Positions 1-6,171 of a DNA stretch of 6,235 nucleotides are shown piece by piece. Location: contig JAEORI010000320.1 of assembly GCA_016840965.1 (NCBI GenBank), positions 1-6,235 of the forward strand, written 5' to 3'. The stretch comes from Candidatus Thorarchaeota archaeon (GTDB taxonomy: Archaea; Asgardarchaeota; Thorarchaeia; Thorarchaeales; Thorarchaeaceae). The notes beneath the pieces are model-generated. The model was not told the origin of the DNA, searched no databases, and was given only the letters and a program-made list of their open reading frames with translations. The stretch's first letter is position 1. The number at the start of each line of letters is the position of its first letter. The position numbers were made by a program, and so were the translations under genes.

Positions 1-1198
1 CCATGTGTTCCGTGCCATCAATCTCAAGGCTACAAACAATTGTTTCACGATTAGCTTTGAGTCGTTGCCAAGTTGTATAACGAATTCCAATGGTGCCGAG
101 ATTCCGAATCATCACATCAGCAATACTTTTCAAGCCAGTCGTGGCTGCGATCACTTTTACAACGAAACAGGGTCTATTCTTTTTACCGATAGCAGGGATT
201 ATAGTCACATCGTACGCAAGACCCTCATCAAGAAGGGTATCAAACAATGTACTTAGAGTTTCACCGTCAACATCGTCAACATTGGTTTCAATAACTATGA
301 CATCATCCTCATTCCAAGAGTCGAGCATTTTTGGTTTCTCATCAGTTTTTGGCGAGGACTTCTTTGTGGATTTGGTCTCTTTCTTTTTCGGTTCCTCTTT
401 TGCGGGTTTGCTGACCTCTTTTTCTTCTCCCTCTTGTGCAACTGTTTCTCCGATAACAATTGACATCATGTTAGGGATTTTCCCAAGATCTCTTACACCA
501 AAGCCAAACCCTTGATTCTGTGCAACGAAGTCTTCATGCGATTCAACAAATCTGTCTGTGATTGCTATGAGGATGGCTGCTCCGGTTGGAGTGAGGACTT
601 CTGTCTTCGCATCCCCGTTGTGGTAAGGAACATCATGCGCTACTAGCAGTTCAGCAACTGCTGGAACAGGAACTTCAAGAGAACCATGTTCGGTTTCAAT
701 AGTCCCACTACCAACAGCTACAGGGGTTGCTAGAAATTCCGTTTCTCCTAGAAGTCCAAGTCTATCAAGGAGAAAAGCAGACCCAACAATATCAAGAATT
801 GTATCAACAGTTCCAGTTTCATGAAGATGAAGTTCTTCTATCGGTTTGTCATGAGCTCGGCTCTCTGCTTCAAGGAGCTCGTTTAGTGCTTTTTCAGCAA
901 GTTCCTTTCCTGCCTCAGATAGCTCCACTTCTTCAGCTACTGAATGAAGTACCTCCTTTATCGAAATAGGTGTTAAGCGAATTCCGGTATTTTGAGATAT
1001 TTGAATTTGACGACCGGTTGTTCCAGAATGTGAACTAGATACTATGTTAAGACGGAAAGATGGATCATAAATCAGAAGACTGGCGGCAACTGGAAGCAGG
1101 GCATCATCTTCTCCAATGAGGTCGGTGAGAGCAGCTAAGAACATATCACCTGAGGCACCCGCGGTTGCAACATCTATGAGTACAGTCTTCTTTTTCAA
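1..1198 (-). CDS. larC: LarC, nickel-pincer cofactor nickel insertase (partial, 3' end off the left edge)
   Basis: I translated this frame by hand: it is open without a stop from a TTG at 1196-1198 to the window edge, giving 399 codons. LarC is the CTP-dependent enzyme that inserts nickel into the pyridinium dithiocarboxylate precursor of the nickel-pincer nucleotide cofactor, used by lactate racemase and relatives. Family landmarks in order: N-terminal DVATAGASGDM (residues 9-19), HLHETGTVDTILDIVG (124-139), the G-rich strand before EHGSLEVPVPA (170-180), LTPTGAA (202-208), GFGFGVRDLGKIPN (230-243), then the C-terminal domain with ETNVDD (304-309) and KKNRP (339-343). A Lys/Glu/Ser/Thr-rich linker (about 254-298) separates the two domains. 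Only a short C-terminal tail should be missing. The TTG start is chosen because a perfect AGGAGG lies 9 bases upstream and the family homology starts at once. Identification is strong; the physiological target is not visible here. Confidence 0.9.
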   Translation of the reverse strand, partial: MKKKTVLIDVATAGASGDMFLAALTDLIGEDDALLPVAASLLIYDPSFRLNIVSSSHSGTTGRQIQISQNTGIRLTPISIKEVLHSVAEEVELSEAGKELAEKALNELLEAESRAHDKPIEELHLHETGTVDTILDIVGSAFLLDRLGLLGETEFLATPVAVGSGTIETEHGSLEVPVPAVAELLVAHDVPYHNGDAKTEVLTPTGAAILIAITDRFVESHEDFVAQNQGFGFGVRDLGKIPNMMSIVIGETVAQEGEEKEVSKPAKEEPKKKETKSTKKSSPKTDEKPKMLDSWNEDDVIVIETNVDDVDGETLSTLFDTLLDEGLAYDVTIIPAIGKKNRPCFVVKVIAATTGLKSIADVMIRNLGTIGIRYTTWQRLKANRETIVCSLEIDGTEHM

Positions 1199-1207
1199 AT
1201 ATTGTAT

Positions 1208-1213
1208 CCTCCT
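1208..1213 (-). promoter_or_regulatory. Shine-Dalgarno site of larC
   Basis: A perfect AGGAGG on the minus strand, 9 bases before the TTG codon at 1196-1198. It decides the start of larC, since no ATG is available upstream of the conserved N-terminal SGDM region. Confidence 0.8.
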
Positions 1214-1221
1214 ATTGCTAG

Positions 1222-1234
1222 TCCACTAGGTGGA
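1222..1234. repeat. Small inverted repeat upstream of larC
   Basis: TCCAC-TAG-GTGGA is a perfect 5-bp inverted repeat with a 3-base spacer, 23 bases upstream of the larC start codon. It lies between a TATA-like element and the ribosome binding site, where archaeal repressors often bind. It is short enough to be chance; it could also form a weak hairpin in the leader. Confidence 0.3.
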
Positions 1235-1349
1235 ACATATGCAAGGCAAGAACATCTCATTCTTTTCAAAATGGACCTCTTATCCATTAGTATTATCTCA
1301 TTCTAATAGGCCTAAATAAGATTGTCAGCACGTATCGACTAATTGAGTT

Positions 1350-2129
1350 TTATCTGGCTGCATCCTTTCTCCATTGTTCGAAGATTGCCATGTACATACA
1401 TTCTGATGGCGAAATCCACATTTCTGAGGAGTCAAATGATTTGTCAACGTATTCCACTGGAGCGTCTCTAATGATTACTGCTGGAATTGACTCATCGGAT
1501 TCACCCATCACTGCGGTACAAGCAGATGCAAGATTATCTGCAATAGCTCTCCGAGTGACTCGTAACACATTACCAAACAAATCCTTTCTGCCTCGGTCAT
1601 CAGCAACAGGACGGAAACCAGCCACACCAAGAGCCATTCCAATATTTCCCAGCCTAAGAGGTTGAGTGCGACTATCAATAACAAGAACACCGACTTTTTT
1701 CCCAAGTTGGTCTAGAATCTCATTTCGTAGTCTTTCTGCACTTGCACGTGCGTCAACTGGAAGAAGCGAAGCATATCCGGGAGGAGCATTAGACTTGTCA
1801 ACTCCCGCGTTAGCCATTAAGGTGTTATTTTTGATGGTGAGCAAAACATGAGGGATTCCACCAAGAATGTCATCAGCTTCTTGAAGCACTAACTGAGCAA
1901 CTTCAGGTAGCATATCGAATTTCCGAGCTATTCCCTTCGCTTCTTCAGACGGGACCACCTCGGTTAGCAGAACAAGTCGACCTTCGGTAGTACCAAGAGG
2001 AGTTTCAGCAATGGCAAGAATGTCATTATCCTGTATTTCAAGTCCCGCATCTTCAACTCCTTTGAAAATCACATCAAGAATACTGTCACTTGGGATTATT
2101 AGCCGGGTTTTAATTGGAAATACCTGCAT
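1350..2129 (-). CDS. cofE: CofE-like coenzyme F420-0:L-glutamate ligase
   Basis: CofE adds L-glutamate residues to F420-0 in a GTP- and divalent-metal-dependent reaction, giving the polyglutamate tail of coenzyme F420. The 259-residue product has the family's usual length (about 250). Visible landmarks are the N-terminal strand MQVFPIKT (1-8), NAGVDKSN (107-114, with a likely metal-binding Asp), IDSRTQPLRLG (151-161), DDRGRKDLFG (177-186) and MGESDESIPAVIIR (208-221). In the better known CofE proteins the third motif reads roughly DTNGR..RxG or DSFGR.WRxG; here it is DSRTQPLRLG, so this may be a CofE side branch. The ATG at 2127-2129 is preferred because the homology begins there; a TTG four codons upstream (2141) is also open. 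No strong ribosome binding site is seen (GGTTAG at best). It follows the marker-14 gene by 42 bases and is probably co-transcribed. Confidence 0.85.
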   Translation of the reverse strand: MQVFPIKTRLIIPSDSILDVIFKGVEDAGLEIQDNDILAIAETPLGTTEGRLVLLTEVVPSEEAKGIARKFDMLPEVAQLVLQEADDILGGIPHVLLTIKNNTLMANAGVDKSNAPPGYASLLPVDARASAERLRNEILDQLGKKVGVLVIDSRTQPLRLGNIGMALGVAGFRPVADDRGRKDLFGNVLRVTRRAIADNLASACTAVMGESDESIPAVIIRDAPVEYVDKSFDSSEMWISPSECMYMAIFEQWRKDAAR

Positions 2130-2161
2130 ATTGCTAACCAAAAATGGTCTGTGATGGACAG

Positions 2162-2171
2162 CAAAATAAAG
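2162..2171 (-). promoter_or_regulatory. Possible TATA-like element before cofE
   Basis: The 42-base gap before cofE contains CTTTATTTTG on the minus strand. It sits about 33-42 bases upstream of the cofE ATG, so a transcript starting 25 bases downstream would have a leader of about a dozen bases. The match to an archaeal TATA box is loose and no clear BRE is seen; it may simply be AT-rich spacer inside an operon. Confidence 0.2.
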
Positions 2172-3632
2172 TCATCCATGTCTTTTGTTTTGAAGCTTCA
2201 TTCTCTCGGACATAATGCACCGATCACCCTTACGGCCGCCCATTGGATTTCGTGTTGTTCCCATTGAATTCATGCATCTAGCCGCTACCGCTGCACCCAT
2301 AGCCAAACCATCCTCGACAAAGAGGAGATCATGCGAAGAAGTCCACAATTCCCCATTGGTAAGTTTGAGATTATCAACAATTAACTTGGGCTTGTTTCCG
2401 GTTATGATTGATCGACCTGTAAGACCTAATGATGTCTTGTCAAAGATGAGACCTTCAGAATCCACGATAGATAGGATCCTTTGTACAATATTTGCTTGGA
2501 TGTGATCTATAACCATCAAAAGAGCTTCAATTCCTGCGTCCTTGTTGATGGCTTCTCCAATTTTTTCCAACTCGTTTAACTTAGACCCATTTTTACCAAC
2601 ATCAACACCAACCAACAAGACTCCAGCATCTTCAGCAGATTTCCCATTGACAGGAACAGTCCCAAATCGTGTGTCTGTTTGTTTGACCTTTTCTATTCTG
2701 ATACGTTTTTCAATGTCAGTTATCCAGCTTGCATCAAATCGGGCACCCTTTGATTTTCGTGATTGGGGGAGGTCTAATACTGATCCGTTTATTACTGGAA
2801 CTAAACCAGACAAACGTACTAATGAGTCAGGAATTGCTCCAGCTAATCCAGCAAAGGACCCTATTGTTTTAGCATATGGGTAACTGTCATCTGTAATCCG
2901 ACCAGCTAAAGTTGTGCCAAAGTCGAGGGTCATTACAGGATTACGAAAGTCAATCTTGGTACTCTTCGCAGCCCCTTTGATTCCCGCAGTGACAAGCTCA
3001 CCTTCCATCTCATTAGCGACAATATCTGTTTCTGAAGGTGGTAATGAGCTTGCAACAGCACCATCAAAGTAGACTTTCTTTAACCATGTGAAATCTTGCA
3101 AGTCGGATGGGAGATTTTCAGGAGAAAGAGAAGCAGTCATCTTTCGAGGGGGCACACCAGCATTAAGACATCCATTTGCAAGCGCTTGAACTATTATTCC
3201 GACTTCTGAAGGATGAGCGAATCCCGCATTCACCCCTGTTGACCTTACTACAAAATGAAGATCTCGATCAATATCAAGCCGTGCTCGTTTTAAAACAGTG
3301 GTCAAGACATCAGCAATCATCTCTGATACAGATTCGCGTGTAAGATTGACTCCAAAGATTGTTCGGCCAAATACTGCTTCTTGAGGTCTTGGAGATCGAA
3401 CGTTTCTGGTTAGCCGAACCTCTTTATCTATTTCAAAAATCTCAGCTGTTTCTAAATTGGTTGTCACAAGGATACATTTGGTGGTAGTATTTCCCAATTC
3501 GACTGAAGCAACGGTATAATAGTGACCTTTTCGAAGAGAAGATATGCCAATCGAGCGAGGTCGCAGAACCCTATCTTTCTTCACCACATCATTCACGTCC
3601 AAACTAGAGTAGTCTCTTGTAGGGATGGTCAT
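2172..3632 (-). CDS. Methanogenesis marker protein 14 (DUF2114), ASKHA-type ATPase-like
   Basis: This 486-residue protein matches my recollection of methanogenesis marker protein 14, a DUF2114 protein of unknown function found mostly in methanogens. Using ATG-start numbering, two motifs look like phosphate loops of the actin/Hsp70/sugar-kinase (ASKHA) fold: SVELGNTTTK (43-52) and MTLDFGTTLAGR (234-245). Other conserved-looking blocks are VVRSTGV (128-134), FDGAVA (189-194), NEMEGEL (207-213), TGRSIITGNKP (405-415), VEDGLAMGAAVAARCMN (439-455) and the Gly-rich tail NPMGGRKGD (462-470). The fold reading is mine, from motifs. The start is uncertain: the ATG at 3630-3632 has a GGAG 12 bases upstream, a TTG at 3654-3656 would add 8 residues, and GTG codons at 3594-3596 or 3585-3587 would shorten the N-terminus. 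With the ATG it overlaps the upstream mtrH by 29 bases, implying translational coupling. Its location beside mtrA and mtrH suggests work on the corrinoid methyltransferase. Confidence 0.85.
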   Translation of the reverse strand: MTIPTRDYSSLDVNDVVKKDRVLRPRSIGISSLRKGHYYTVASVELGNTTTKCILVTTNLETAEIFEIDKEVRLTRNVRSPRPQEAVFGRTIFGVNLTRESVSEMIADVLTTVLKRARLDIDRDLHFVVRSTGVNAGFAHPSEVGIIVQALANGCLNAGVPPRKMTASLSPENLPSDLQDFTWLKKVYFDGAVASSLPPSETDIVANEMEGELVTAGIKGAAKSTKIDFRNPVMTLDFGTTLAGRITDDSYPYAKTIGSFAGLAGAIPDSLVRLSGLVPVINGSVLDLPQSRKSKGARFDASWITDIEKRIRIEKVKQTDTRFGTVPVNGKSAEDAGVLLVGVDVGKNGSKLNELEKIGEAINKDAGIEALLMVIDHIQANIVQRILSIVDSEGLIFDKTSLGLTGRSIITGNKPKLIVDNLKLTNGELWTSSHDLLFVEDGLAMGAAVAARCMNSMGTTRNPMGGRKGDRCIMSERMKLQNKRHG

Positions 3633-4539
3633 CAGGTGTTGTAACTCCAAACTCAAGCTCTAATGATTCTGCAGCAAAGATATCACCCATAGCGATGATA
3701 GGGAATACACGGTTGGCATTCTCGATGGGGCCATAGAGGATGAAATCAGCACCCATCATCTGAACGATGAGATTTGATGCAACATCAGCAGTCAAGAAAC
3801 TTTCTCGGTCGACCTTCTTGTACTTTCGTAACCAAGTCCAAGATGATGGAGCATTATGCACACCAGACCCAGTAGGCTGACCGTAGACTGTTTTCGATAC
3901 AAGTGTGAAGGCTGCCGCCGAGCCCGCTCCAGCACCCATTGCAGTCACAGCAGTATCGATCAAGGGTTTTGTGATTCCGAGCTCACTACTTAGCGGAAGA
4001 AGTCCTTTGTCAAGATCAAGGGCACCAGTTTCCAAGACTTTTCTTCGTCCTGCAACAGAGGGGTCTTGTGGATTGAAAGCGAGTATGATAGCACATTCAT
4101 GTTGGATGTTTCTTAGTGCTTCTATTTCCTCACTTGTTGCAGATACATTGAGCGAGTTATAGATAGCGCGATCAAGAAGACCTACTTCCTCAGCATGAAT
4201 TAATCCAGCTACACGGACCATTGGTTCTGTTGAATCAATGAGGAAAGGAGCCTCTGTGATATTGGATACAAAATCAATGTAATTTATCAGAGCTGTTTCG
4301 GTTTCAGAAAAGATCTGGACGAGAGCTGGATTTCCTGTTAGTTGAGACATTTCATCTTGTTTCTGTATCAAAGCTGTTGCTATTTCTTTATCGAAGGTTC
4401 CCTTCTTGGTATCACTAACGATCTTGTGACCACCATAGAAGATTGTGCCAGCTAAGACAGTCGAAGTTTCGCCAGGATTGCCACCAATCTTAATCCCACC
4501 TATAGTATGAATAATCTGTTCTTTGTCAAATACAAACAT
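3604..4539 (-). CDS. mtrH: MtrH, tetrahydromethanopterin S-methyltransferase subunit H (canonical paralog)
   Basis: MtrH moves the methyl group of methyl-tetrahydromethanopterin to the corrinoid on MtrA, using a TIM-barrel fold. The 311-residue product has the length of methanogen MtrH and aligns end to end from memory: MFVFDKEQ (1-8), GGNPGETSTVLAGTIFYGGHKIV (19-41), PFLIDSTE (98-105), RAIYNSLN (124-131), PLIDTAVTAMGAGAG (192-206), GSGVHNAPSSW (224-234), GADFILYGPIENA (263-275) and C-terminal DDHPYKRLL (303-311). The ATG at 4537-4539 is chosen over upstream options because it gives the typical MFxFDKEQ start and is preceded at 8 bases by GGAGGT, which lies in the last codons of mtrA. Only 4 bases separate it from the mtrA stop. 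It overlaps the following marker-14 gene. Very likely soluble and cytoplasmic. As it keeps the methanogen-type residues throughout, this copy is the better candidate for using tetrahydromethanopterin. Confidence 0.95.
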   Translation of the reverse strand: MFVFDKEQIIHTIGGIKIGGNPGETSTVLAGTIFYGGHKIVSDTKKGTFDKEIATALIQKQDEMSQLTGNPALVQIFSETETALINYIDFVSNITEAPFLIDSTEPMVRVAGLIHAEEVGLLDRAIYNSLNVSATSEEIEALRNIQHECAIILAFNPQDPSVAGRRKVLETGALDLDKGLLPLSSELGITKPLIDTAVTAMGAGAGSAAAFTLVSKTVYGQPTGSGVHNAPSSWTWLRKYKKVDRESFLTADVASNLIVQMMGADFILYGPIENANRVFPIIAMGDIFAAESLELEFGVTTPDDHPYKRLL

Positions 4540-4543
4540 CTTC

Positions 4544-5230
4544 CTAGACCTCCCTAGCAAAAAGAATTGTTCCTGATTCCTCATCATGAATCTCAATTAC
4601 AATTGATGATGGATGTTCGGAAACCACAGCATGCGTCTGTTGAGTAGTGACAAGGAAACTCGAAGAATCGAGAATTACTCCATATTCTGGTAATAATATG
4701 ACATCACCGCTCATTGATGGTTTACGTTTTGATTTTGCTACAACTTTGAATTCAATCCACATAGCTCCACCAGAGTATTCCCCAGGGTCGTTAAGCTGAA
4801 TTTCAGCTGCTTTAGCAGCAATTAGAGATGGATCGCTCTTGTTAATCATCTCAACGAGTTCTATTTGTCTACGAAATTGTTCAATGCCCTCAAGTGGTAC
4901 ATTCTCAATATATGGGATAGCACCTTCAGCATCAATGATTTTTCGTGTATCTTGATCGACACCATTATGATAGAGTGCTAATAGAGACCTCCCTGTGAGA
5001 TGACCTGGCACTTCAGGACCTGCTAGAATTAAAAATCTAATATTTGGATTGGAAATCACATTGACGATAACACGTTCTATTCCAATATTCTCGGTCTTGC
5101 ATGTTCCAATTATTGCGTAATCAGTGTCAACTGCAATTTTCTTTCCAAGCGTGCAAATAGCTATACAATTGGAGGGGTCCTTAACTTCGAAATCTCCTGG
5201 GACCGGAGGCCAATCTGGTTCAGGACTCAT
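4544..5230 (-). CDS. mtrA: MtrA-like corrinoid methyl carrier without membrane anchor
   Basis: MtrA carries a cobamide (B12) whose cobalt accepts the methyl group from MtrH. The N-terminal 150 residues align well with methanogen MtrA: WPPVPGDFEV (7-16), IIGTCKTENIGIERV (40-54), SNPNIRFLILAGPEVPGHLTG (60-80) and GAIPYIEN (103-110). His77 in PGHLTG corresponds to the histidine that binds cobalt from below in methanogen MtrA. Methanogen MtrA ends in a transmembrane helix; this 228-residue protein has none. Its last 70 residues (about 157-228) are polar and look beta-rich, with His200 and His206. This could be a DUF4346-like appendage, but I am not sure of that. The protein should be cytoplasmic. 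The ATG start has an AGGAGGAGG site 7 bases upstream, 14 bases after the preceding mtrH stop, and canonical mtrH follows after 4 bases, so all three are surely co-expressed. Confidence 0.93.
   Translation of the reverse strand: MSPEPDWPPVPGDFEVKDPSNCIAICTLGKKIAVDTDYAIIGTCKTENIGIERVIVNVISNPNIRFLILAGPEVPGHLTGRSLLALYHNGVDQDTRKIIDAEGAIPYIENVPLEGIEQFRRQIELVEMINKSDPSLIAAKAAEIQLNDPGEYSGGAMWIEFKVVAKSKRKPSMSGDVILLPEYGVILDSSSFLVTTQQTHAVVSEHPSSIVIEIHDEESGTILFAREV
4548..4553 (-). promoter_or_regulatory. Shine-Dalgarno site of canonical mtrH
   Basis: GGAGGT on the minus strand, 8 bases before the ATG at 4537-4539. It partly overlaps the end of the mtrA coding region and settles the start at MFVFDKEQ instead of the longer open frame upstream. 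Confidence 0.8.
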
Positions 5231-5237
5231 TTTCTTT

Positions 5238-5246
5238 CCTCCTCCT
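5238..5246 (-). promoter_or_regulatory. Shine-Dalgarno site of mtrA
   Basis: AGGAGGAGG on the minus strand, 7 bases before the mtrA ATG at 5228-5230 and touching the stop codon of the preceding mtrH paralog. It is the longest such match in the window and suggests strong translation of the corrinoid carrier. Confidence 0.75.
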
Positions 5247-6171
5247 ATTCAAATGATGAAGGAACAAAGAGTGATCTATCAATATCCAAAACACTATTCG
5301 CTTCTGCCACAGCTGAGGCTATCGCGTTTCCAATCAGGGCAACTGATGCGAAGACCTCTTTTGCATGAGCTAGTGACCCAAACATGATTGCATCTGTAGC
5401 GAAAAGCTGAGCAGCAATTGTTGCTGCAACAATTGTAGCAATCCGTGTAGATTCATCATCTAATCTGGCTTGACGTATGAATCTCCAAGCAGATGGCGCA
5501 TTGTGGGGAGCCAAGCAAGTCGGAAGTCCAAGTTCTGATTTTATCGCAATTGTTGTTCTGTACTCCAACCCATAACCTGCTCCAATAGGCATTGTTGCCG
5601 GATCGATGATGACCTTTTTTATCCCAAGAGATTCTGAGAGTGTCAGGGCATCACGTATGGTGTCCATTCTTTCTTGGAGTATTGTGGCTCTTGGAGACCA
5701 TCCAAGAACCACAGCCATCTCTTGAGAACTGTGTTTTAGTTTGTCTTTTTCATCATCCTTCATTGACAAATTAATTGAGTTATAGATTGCACGCTCAGCT
5801 AATCCTGATTCTTCACAATACTCAATTGCACGGACTCGAGCTTTAGCATTTGTAGATTCAAACAAAAGTGGCCCATCAAAATTATCTGCTAGCCAGGAGA
5901 GGTGATTATCCATAGCTTTTGGAGTTCGTCCAAATGCTTGAATCATAAGTGGATGACCAGTCTTTTCCATCATTGATTCTGCTGTATCTATCCACTCCTT
6001 TGCAGTTTTCTTTTCGAAAACTCCTTCGCGTGTATCTTGCACGATTGATTGACCCTTGAAGAAGAGACCACCTACCAATACAGTTGGATTCTCTCCCGGG
6101 TGACCCCCGATAAGGATGCCTCCGATATCAAATACTTGCTGCTGTTTTTTAAAGACGAACAATATTTTCAC
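5245..6171 (-). CDS. Divergent MtrH-family methyltransferase (second paralog)
   Basis: A full-length MtrH-family protein (308 residues from the GTG), clearly homologous to the neighbour downstream: FDIGGILIGGHPGENPTVLVG (14-34), RAIYNSIN (127-134), GIKKVIIDPATMPIGAGYG (183-201) and APHNAPSAWRFIR (221-233). Conserved MtrH positions differ: GGHKIV is GQSIV here (Gln41 for His), PFLIDS is PLLFES (Glu105 for Asp), YGPIENA is FGSLAHA (264-270), and the HPYKRLL-type tail is replaced by a Ser-rich end. It is therefore probably a methyltransferase acting on the same MtrA but with a different methyl donor or acceptor, for example another folate or a substrate-specific corrinoid protein. Two starts are possible: GTG at 6169-6171, overlapping the preceding stop by 4 bases, or TTG at 6160-6162, which has GGTGA just upstream and would give the family's short N-terminus (MFVFKKQ). 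First of the mtrH-mtrA-mtrH set. Confidence 0.88.
   Translation of the reverse strand: MKILFVFKKQQQVFDIGGILIGGHPGENPTVLVGGLFFKGQSIVQDTREGVFEKKTAKEWIDTAESMMEKTGHPLMIQAFGRTPKAMDNHLSWLADNFDGPLLFESTNAKARVRAIEYCEESGLAERAIYNSINLSMKDDEKDKLKHSSQEMAVVLGWSPRATILQERMDTIRDALTLSESLGIKKVIIDPATMPIGAGYGLEYRTTIAIKSELGLPTCLAPHNAPSAWRFIRQARLDDESTRIATIVAATIAAQLFATDAIMFGSLAHAKEVFASVALIGNAIASAVAEANSVLDIDRSLFVPSSFE

Larger units (their letters stand above)
1199..1349 (-). promoter_or_regulatory. Intergenic leader region of larC, possible promoter
   Basis: This 151-base gap between the cofE stop and the larC start is the only sizeable non-coding stretch in the window. I see no tRNA, no repeat array and no long poly-T terminator in it. 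AT-rich, TATA-like stretches on the minus strand are CTTATTTAGG (1311-1320) and GCATATGTT (around 1234-1241). The second would place a start of transcription about 25 bases downstream, next to the larC ribosome binding site, giving a very short leader. Neither matches the archaeal TATA consensus well, so a separate larC promoter is plausible but unproven; read-through from cofE is equally possible. Confidence 0.3.

Noticed and set aside
90..515. Plus-strand open frame opposite larC
   Set aside because: It lies antisense to the conserved LarC frame, its product is Ser/Phe-rich and resembles no protein family, and it has no convincing ribosome binding site.
727..969. Plus-strand open frame with a Gln- and Leu-rich product
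   Set aside because: It is the mirror of the LarC region around residues 77-157; composition is an artefact of the antisense frame.
1..1198. Possible frameshift or broken larC
   Set aside because: Hand translation stays open through all 399 codons, and the family motifs before and after the linker are in the same frame, so the gene is intact as far as it is visible.
1508..1705. Minus-strand frame with a hydrophobic, membrane-like product
   Set aside because: It is an alternative frame inside cofE, covering the conserved motif region, and the hydrophobicity comes from frame-shifted reading.
2215..2883. Two plus-strand open frames (2215-2505 and 2542-2883)
   Set aside because: Both lie inside the marker-14 gene, whose product is conserved across the whole length; the antisense products show no recognisable domain.
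4540..4596. Longer N-terminus for the canonical mtrH, starting within mtrA
   Set aside because: The extra 19 residues do not fit the family, and the ATG at 4537-4539 has a well placed GGAGGT and gives the standard MtrH start.
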